DNA of 64,000 nt from Burkholderiales bacterium Ga0077543. GTDB lineage: Bacteria; Pseudomonadota; Gammaproteobacteria; Burkholderiales; Burkholderiaceae_C. The notes below the pieces were generated by a model, which worked only from the letters and a program-made list of their open reading frames with translations, was not told the DNA's origin and ran no database searches. Made by a program: the position numbers and the translations under genes. The DNA is taken from contig LNET01000037.1 of assembly GCA_001464055.1 (NCBI GenBank), forward strand, positions 34,722 to 98,721, read 5' to 3'. Position 1 is the first letter of the stretch. Each line of letters opens with the position of its first letter. Below are positions 59,211 to 64,000 of the stretch, piece by piece.

Positions 59211-61541
59211 ATGCCGCAGCCCGACAACATGCCCTGGCATCGCCTGCCGGCCGAAGTGACCCGGATGTACCGAGGGGCCGACGCCGAAGCCGCGCACCTG
59301 CGCGCCGCCCACCTCAACGCCGTGATTCGGCTGACGCCGCCCACCATGGCGGCCAATCTGGGCTGCGCCTGTTTCATGGCATGGGCTTTCAGCCCCAACG
59401 CGCCCGCGGGGCTGTGGTTGTGGCTGACATCGATGGCCGTTTTCTGCGGCTTGACCCTGCTGGGCTGGTGGCGCCGCAGGGGGCCGCCCCGCGCCACGGC
59501 TTCGGCGCGTGCGCTGCACCACGCCACCGTGCACGCGGCCGTGCTGTCGGCCTTGTGGGGCGTGATGGCCGTGCTGTGGTTTCCGCAGGCCACGCAAGGC
59601 CAGCAGCTGGCCTTGGCGACGCTGATGACGGGCATGCTGGGCGCGGGCAGTTTCGTGTTGAGTCCCTTGCCCTGGGCCAGCCTGGCCTACACCGTCGTCT
59701 TTGCCGCTGCTGCGCTGTGGGCCTTGTGGCGGGACGGCAGCGCCATGCTGATCAGCATCGGGGCGATGATGGCCATCTATGCACCGATGGTGGCTTTCGG
59801 CTCGCTGGCCAGCTGGCGCAAGGCCACGGCCCTGCTGCGCGCACAAGCACAATCGGCGCGCCAGGAGAAGCTTGTGGCGCTGCTGCTGCACGACTTCGAG
59901 CAGCAGGCTGGCGAGGCTTTCTGGGAGATCGGCCACGACGGTCTGCTCAAGCACCAGTCGCCGCGCCTGGCAGAACTGCTGACGCCGGCCTGTGCCGACT
60001 GCCTCGGGCAGCCCCTGCTCCTGATCGTGCAGCGTTTCTCGCCCGACGGCGCGCCGCTGCTGCGCGCGGCCTTCGATGCCGGACATTCTTTTCGCGAGCT
60101 GGCCTTGCCCTGGGGCGAAGGCACGCCGGTGCGCCATCTGGTGATCAGCGGCAAGCGCCTGCTCGACGAAAACGGCCAGCCCCTGGGCTGGCGCGGCGTG
60201 CTGGCCGATGTGACGCAGAAAGTTCGCAGCGAACGCCTTCTGCGACAGCTGGCACACACCGATTCCCTGACCGGGCTGGCCAACCGCTTCGTGCTGCGCG
60301 ATACCCTGGCCCAGGCGGTGCGCCAGGGCCAGCGCGTGGCCTTGCTGTCGGTCGACCTGGATCACTTCAAGTCCGTCAACGACAGCCATGGCCACAGCGC
60401 CGGCGACGAGCTGCTGGTGGCAGTTGCCCAGCGCTTGCAGGCCTGCGTTCGGCCAGGCGACCTGGTGGCGCGACTGGGGGGCGACGAATTTGCGCTGCTG
60501 CTGCTGGACCCGGGCGACACACCTGACCCGACCCCCCTGGCCTGCCGCGTCATCGAGCGCCTGTCCGAGCCCATCGACGTGGGCGGACGGCGCTTGCGGG
60601 TGGGCGCCAGCGTCGGCGTGGCCTTGTGCACCGACCCGAACCTGAGCGTCGACGAGCTTCTGGTGCAGGCCGACATGGCCTTGTACGCCGCAAAAGCTGC
60701 CGGCCGCGGCCGACACCTGGTTTTTTCGCCCGAGCTGGGCGCGCAAAGCCACCGCCGGCTGGCCATCGAAGGGGGGCTGCGTCAAGCCATACGCCAGGGC
60801 GAACTGGCCATGCATTGGCAGCCCAAGGTGGACATCCAGAGCTGGCGAGTCATCGGCGCCGAGGCCCTGATGCGCTGGACCCACCACGAACTGGGCCGTG
60901 TCAGCCCTAAGGAATTCATCGTCGTGGCCGAGCAGGCCGGCCTGATCGACGAACTCGGGTGCTGGGCGCTGAACGAGGCCTGCCGGGCCGGCGCCAATGA
61001 ACTGCAAGGCTTGACGGTGTCGGTGAACGTGTCGCCGATGCAGCTGCGCGACGACGGCTTCGTGGCCCAGGTGCGACAGGCCCTGCGCGACAGCGGCATG
61101 AAGGCTGCGCAGCTGGAGCTGGAGATCACCGAGTCGGTGTTCATCGACGACGCCGACGGAGCCCTCAACCGCCTGCACAGCCTGCGTGCACTGGGCGTGC
61201 GGGTGGCGCTGGACGATTTCGGCACCGGCTATTCGTCCTTGTCCTATCTGCGCCGGTTCCCGTTCGACACGCTGAAGATCGATCGAAGCTTCGTCAGCGA
61301 GATCATGCTGCGCCCCGACGCCCGCGCCATCGTGCAGATGATCGCCAACCTGGCCACGACGCTGGGCATGGCCACCGTTTGCGAAGGCGTGGAAACCGCC
61401 GAACAGCTGCAGTCCGTGGCCAGTGCCGGTTGCGACCAGGTTCAGGGCTTCCTCATCAGCGAGCCGCGCCCGCTGTCGCAGATGCTGCAGCTTCGGCAGG
61501 ATTGGCCGCGCTCACCGGCGAGGAATCTGCCGCTGCACTAG
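59211..61541 (+). CDS. Membrane GGDEF-EAL c-di-GMP protein
   Basis: A 776-residue protein with about five or six N-terminal membrane segments (residues 40-200), a PAS-like linker (residues 225-330), then GGDEF (RLGGDEFALL, 423-427) and EAL (E551) domains. Phosphodiesterase residues are kept: VNVSPMQL, LEITESV, ALDDFGTGYSS, LKIDRSF and CEGVETAEQ. This is the third dual-domain c-di-GMP protein in the window. The start ATG 59211 is my choice among several; GTG 59187 and ATG 59229 are possible. It ends 10 bases before the ThiY/NMT1-like gene, which may share its transcript. Confidence 0.9.
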   Translation: MPQPDNMPWHRLPAEVTRMYRGADAEAAHLRAAHLNAVIRLTPPTMAANLGCACFMAWAFSPNAPAGLWLWLTSMAVFCGLTLLGWWRRRGPPRATASARALHHATVHAAVLSALWGVMAVLWFPQATQGQQLALATLMTGMLGAGSFVLSPLPWASLAYTVVFAAAALWALWRDGSAMLISIGAMMAIYAPMVAFGSLASWRKATALLRAQAQSARQEKLVALLLHDFEQQAGEAFWEIGHDGLLKHQSPRLAELLTPACADCLGQPLLLIVQRFSPDGAPLLRAAFDAGHSFRELALPWGEGTPVRHLVISGKRLLDENGQPLGWRGVLADVTQKVRSERLLRQLAHTDSLTGLANRFVLRDTLAQAVRQGQRVALLSVDLDHFKSVNDSHGHSAGDELLVAVAQRLQACVRPGDLVARLGGDEFALLLLDPGDTPDPTPLACRVIERLSEPIDVGGRRLRVGASVGVALCTDPNLSVDELLVQADMALYAAKAAGRGRHLVFSPELGAQSHRRLAIEGGLRQAIRQGELAMHWQPKVDIQSWRVIGAEALMRWTHHELGRVSPKEFIVVAEQAGLIDELGCWALNEACRAGANELQGLTVSVNVSPMQLRDDGFVAQVRQALRDSGMKAAQLELEITESVFIDDADGALNRLHSLRALGVRVALDDFGTGYSSLSYLRRFPFDTLKIDRSFVSEIMLRPDARAIVQMIANLATTLGMATVCEGVETAEQLQSVASAGCDQVQGFLISEPRPLSQMLQLRQDWPRSPARNLPLH

Positions 61542-61551
61542 AGTCCGGGGC

Positions 61552-62475
61552 GTGAGTACCGCCACCCCCATCACCCTGGCCCTGGACTGGACGCCGAACA
61601 CCACCCACATCGGGTTCTTCGTGGCGGAGGCGATCGGGGCTTTTCGTGATGCCGGGCTCGCGGTGCGCTGGCAGACCCCGGAAGACGACGGTTACATGCT
61701 GACGCCGGCGGTCAAGGTGGCGCAAGGCCTGGCGCACTTCGGCCTCGCCCCGTCAGAAACCGTGATGAGCTTTTCGCTGCGGCCCGACAAACCCGCCCTG
61801 TGCGCGGTGGCCGCCTTGTTGCAGCGGGACACCAGTGCGATTGCCGTGCGCGGCTTGGGGCCGGTGGAACGCCCTGCGCAGCTGGACGGTCGGCGCTATG
61901 CCAGCTACAGCGCACGCTACGAAATGGCGGTCGTGCGTGCCCTGGTGCAAGCCGACGGCGGCCGGGGCGATCTCGTCGAGGTACGACCCGACCGCCTGAG
62001 TGCGCCGGCCATGCTCGACGCCGGCGAGGCCGACGCGACCTGGATCTTCAGCCACTGGGAAGGTGTGCAGGCATCGCGCCGCAGGCGCCCCTTGCGGCAG
62101 TTCCGCCTGGGCGACCATGGTGTCCCCTATGGCTATTCGCCGTTGCTGCTGACGCGGGCCGGGTTCCTGGCCGACGAACCGGCCACGGTACGTGCCTTCG
62201 TGCAGGCCAGCGCACGCGGCTGGCTGCTGGCCGCGCACGACCCCGAAGGTGCAGCAGCACTGATGCGGCAGGTGGTTTCTCACCCGACGCTGACCGAAGC
62301 CAGCTTCGTGGCTGAAAGCGCCCATGCGCTCGCGCCGTCCATCCTGGACCCGCAGGGCCGCTGGGGCACGATGGAAACCCAGCGCTGGCTGGACTTTGCA
62401 CAGCTGCTGGTTCGTCTGGGCGAGTTTCCGGCCGATCGGGTGGACCCGGCGCGCTGGTTCAGTTCGCCGCACTGA
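61552..62475 (+). CDS. ThiY/NMT1-like ABC substrate-binding protein
   Basis: A 307-residue protein of the NMT1/THI5-like family: ITLALDWTPNTTHIGFFVAE, DDGYMLTPAVKVAQGLAHFG, SAIAVRGLGPVERPAQL and VPYGYSPLLLTRAGFLADEP. Bacterial members bind thiamine precursors such as N-formyl-HMP, or other compounds, for an ABC importer. No signal peptide or lipobox is seen and the start is GTG 61552, so it may be cytoplasmic or its signal may be lost; no ABC permease or ATPase gene is nearby. It begins 10 bases after the GGDEF/EAL gene on the same strand. A thiamine link would fit the TPP-controlled gene at 17199 but is unproven. Confidence 0.83.
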   Translation: MSTATPITLALDWTPNTTHIGFFVAEAIGAFRDAGLAVRWQTPEDDGYMLTPAVKVAQGLAHFGLAPSETVMSFSLRPDKPALCAVAALLQRDTSAIAVRGLGPVERPAQLDGRRYASYSARYEMAVVRALVQADGGRGDLVEVRPDRLSAPAMLDAGEADATWIFSHWEGVQASRRRRPLRQFRLGDHGVPYGYSPLLLTRAGFLADEPATVRAFVQASARGWLLAAHDPEGAAALMRQVVSHPTLTEASFVAESAHALAPSILDPQGRWGTMETQRWLDFAQLLVRLGEFPADRVDPARWFSSPH

Positions 62476-62490
62476 GCGGCCGCAATTCCT

Positions 62491-62703
62491 TCAGCGGCGC
62501 GGCCGGCGCGACAGACGCCACCAGGTGTGCAGCCCGTTCAGGGCCATCAGCGGCCACAGGAAAGTGCAGATCATCGCCCAGAGCAGGCGGTTGCCTTGTT
62601 TGTCTCGGCTGGTGGTGCCTTCGCTGAAGCGATGTTGCTCGCGGCCAGTGGCCACGCCGAACAGCGCGCCGAAGACCAGGAAGGCGATGATGAACAGGTT
62701 CAT
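62491..62703 (-). CDS. Small membrane protein of unknown function
   Basis: A 70-residue product with two predicted membrane segments (LFIIAFLVFGALFGVATG and LLWAMICTFLWPLMALNGL) joined by a polar stretch (REQHRFSEGTTSRDKQGN) and a basic tail (RLSRRPRR). GGAG seven bases before ATG 62703 supports the start and that this is a real gene. It converges with the ThiY-like gene, 15 bases apart. No family recognised. Confidence 0.7.
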   Translation of the reverse strand: MNLFIIAFLVFGALFGVATGREQHRFSEGTTSRDKQGNRLLWAMICTFLWPLMALNGLHTWWRLSRRPRR

Positions 62704-63063
62704 GGTGGGCTCCGTCGAATCCATGGGGATGAAAGGGCCCGACCGCAGCCCGTGTCAGATTTTTGCGCGGCGCGCGGTGTAAGGCAAGAAGAACACTTTC
62801 GCAAGGGTTGTAGCGACCCGCCACGGCGGGCGACTTGCGCCTGTCCAGGCCGCCAGGCTGGTGCGGCAGGCCGATCCATGCGAACGCACCATCTCCAAAA
62901 CCGGACCCGTTCCGATCGATGGCCCGGGCGTTTGCGCTGGTCGGCGCCGCGCTGCGGGACGCAGGGTCGAACTTGAGGTCGGGGCAGAACTGGCGCCTGG
63001 CGAACCCGCAGGGCACAGGCCAGGCCAGGCGCGACCGGGGTGCAGACGACGATTCCAGGCCGT
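62704..63063. other. Intergenic stretch without a gene
   Basis: About 360 bases with no supported gene. It holds a perfect hairpin, CCCGCC-AC-GGCGGG (62817-62830), and otherwise nothing I can name. Open frames across it are short or antisense shadows with no good ribosome sites. Confidence 0.5.
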
Positions 63064-63255
63064 CTACCCGGCACCTGCCATGGGGTCCAAGGTTGGCTTG
63101 AAGTCGCTTGGTGACAGCAGCAAGGCGCGTTCTTCCTGCTGCAGCACCAGGGCCAGGTCGGTGGCGCGAACATGGGCGTGCACCCCGCGGGCCAGGGCCC
63201 AGCGGCCCACGGCCTTGGTGTGTTCGAGCAGGTTGGTCTTGAAGCGCAGACTCAT
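63064..63255 (-). CDS. Small hypothetical protein (63 aa)
   Basis: A 63-residue frame (MSLRFKTNLLEHTKAVGRW, then VHAHVRATDLALVLQQEERA, LLLSPSDFKPTLD) with codon use like the real genes around it: third positions mostly G or C and a natural amino-acid mix. No ribosome site is convincing (GCCACG before ATG 63255) and no family is known. It is flanked by gene-free DNA. Plausible but unproven. Confidence 0.5.
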   Translation of the reverse strand: MSLRFKTNLLEHTKAVGRWALARGVHAHVRATDLALVLQQEERALLLSPSDFKPTLDPMAGAG

Positions 63256-63419
63256 CGTGGCAGAACGCTAGTGCAAGCCTTCGCGCTCCGCCACTGAGGA
63301 TCGATCCCAGGGTGTTCAAGGCCAGGTGCAACGCCACCCTAGGCACGATCCGAGGGTCACAGAAGTCGTGTCGGCGCATAGCCTCCCGGGAACATCACAA
63401 GTCTGCCGGGGGCACTGCC

Positions 63420-64000
63420 ATGGCCATCGAGTTCTCGCATTTTCAGCGTCGGCACGCTCTCGAATACTCCGAACCGGCAGAGCCGCCCGAGCCACGCGCC
63501 GTGTTCCAGGCCGAGCCGCACGCCGAGCCGCCAGGCCCCGATCCGGCCGCGGCGCAGCCAGAACCGGCCAGCCTGCTGTTGCGCCTGCCCGCGGCCCCGC
63601 TGGCCCCCGACTACGTGGCCGTCGGCGAGCCGGTCGGCCCCAGCGTGCTGAACGAGCTGGAGCCCACGCACTTCGAGCTGACGGCCACGGCCACGGTCGC
63701 CGCCAACGACCCCGCGCACGTGGCTACCTCGACCGCTGCCGTCGCAGCACCTACCACCGCCTACGTCGGCGAACCCCCTGTCACCGCCGACTGGCTGGCC
63801 GCCCGCGAGACCGCCTTCAGCGCCATCCGCAGCGACTACGAAGCCCAGCGCGCCCAAGCCCAGGCCCAGGCCGGCAACGGCCCCGGCTGGGTCGAAGCGC
63901 AGATGGTCACCGACGAAAGCGGCCGCATGGTCAGCGCCAGCGGCGCCGCCACCGTCTTCATCGCCGACCCCGGCGCCGCCCCGCAAGTCATCGGCTACGA
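63420..64000 (+). CDS. N-terminus of a large Pro/Ala-rich protein (3' end cut by window edge)
   Basis: An open frame from ATG 63420 (MAIEFSHFQRRHALEYSE) running off the right edge after 193 codons. The first 60 residues are Pro/Glu-rich (EPAEPPEPRAVFQAEPHAEP), then YVAVGEPVGPSVLNELE and THFELTATATVAAND, and later EAQMVTDESGRMVSASGAAT. There is no signal peptide. GCCGGGGGCACTGCC precedes the start, a weak ribosome site. Low-complexity starts of this sort often head very large secreted repeat, LysM or RHS-type proteins; that cannot be told from this part. Confidence 0.65.
   Translation, partial: MAIEFSHFQRRHALEYSEPAEPPEPRAVFQAEPHAEPPGPDPAAAQPEPASLLLRLPAAPLAPDYVAVGEPVGPSVLNELEPTHFELTATATVAANDPAHVATSTAAVAAPTTAYVGEPPVTADWLAARETAFSAIRSDYEAQRAQAQAQAGNGPGWVEAQMVTDESGRMVSASGAATVFIADPGAAPQVIGY

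Noticed and set aside
1..64000. CRISPR arrays, tRNA or rRNA genes
   Set aside because: No regularly spaced repeats, cloverleaf-like sequences or rRNA segments were seen on either strand by reading; a covariance search would settle tRNAs.

Overview
The window is GC-rich DNA (third codon positions are almost all G or C, which creates very long antisense open frames) from what looks like a betaproteobacterium of the order Burkholderiales, near the Rubrivivax/Leptothrix type. The reasons are a Bug/TctC-type binding protein with a divergent LysR gene, two PEP-CTERM sorted proteins, several c-di-GMP proteins with both GGDEF and EAL domains, a DUF1800/DUF1501 pair, and the codon habits. No rRNA, tRNA, CRISPR array or intact insertion sequence was seen. 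It reads as chromosomal core and accessory DNA with no clear island.

Layout. 1-6 kb (minus): a glutaminase with a STAS tail cut by the left edge, then an envelope cluster of two lipoproteins (phospholipase D family and metallophosphoesterase), a 64-residue exported peptide and an M35-type zinc peptidase. 6.2-6.5 kb: the decayed core of a zinc metalloprotease. 6.6-11.7 kb: an SH3-like exported protein, then a phosphatase-superfamily membrane enzyme overlapping a GH17-GT2 beta-glucan synthase. 11.9-17.7 kb: a GGDEF/EAL protein overlapping an OmpA-like protein, a peroxiredoxin, a lipoprotein, and an exported thiamine-binding protein behind a TPP riboswitch. 17.9-27 kb: a large winged-helix/ATPase regulator, a PEP-CTERM protein, a regulator fragment, an OB-fold protein, DUF2062, a LuxR-type ATPase regulator and a patatin. 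27-34 kb: an RsbQ-like hydrolase coupled to a PAS hybrid histidine kinase, DUF3616, a lone receiver protein and a second GGDEF/EAL protein. 34-37 kb: DUF2141 and TetR genes around a shared operator, remnant DNA and a short P450.

37-45.7 kb: an exported metallophosphoesterase followed by a PEP-CTERM cohesin-like protein; then D-amino acid dehydrogenase behind a tandem glycine riboswitch, an M20 amidohydrolase and a TctC protein, with LysR divergent, and a luciferase-like flavin enzyme. 46-51.4 kb: DUF1800, DUF1501 and a long TonB/TolA-like protein. 51.4-64 kb: an NmrA-like reductase divergent from AraC, a 654-residue exported protein of unknown function, a RIO-type kinase, a YghU-like glutathione enzyme, an M14 carboxypeptidase, a third GGDEF/EAL protein, a ThiY/NMT1-like binding protein, two small ORFs, and the start of a large Pro/Ala-rich protein cut by the right edge.

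The most interesting items are the two metabolite riboswitches and the genes they control, the RsbQ-like hydrolase fused by translational coupling to a PAS histidine kinase, the glucan synthase plus putative decorating enzyme, the exported protein with a conserved GCSDxY/LGPR module, and the fossil metalloprotease at 6.2 kb.
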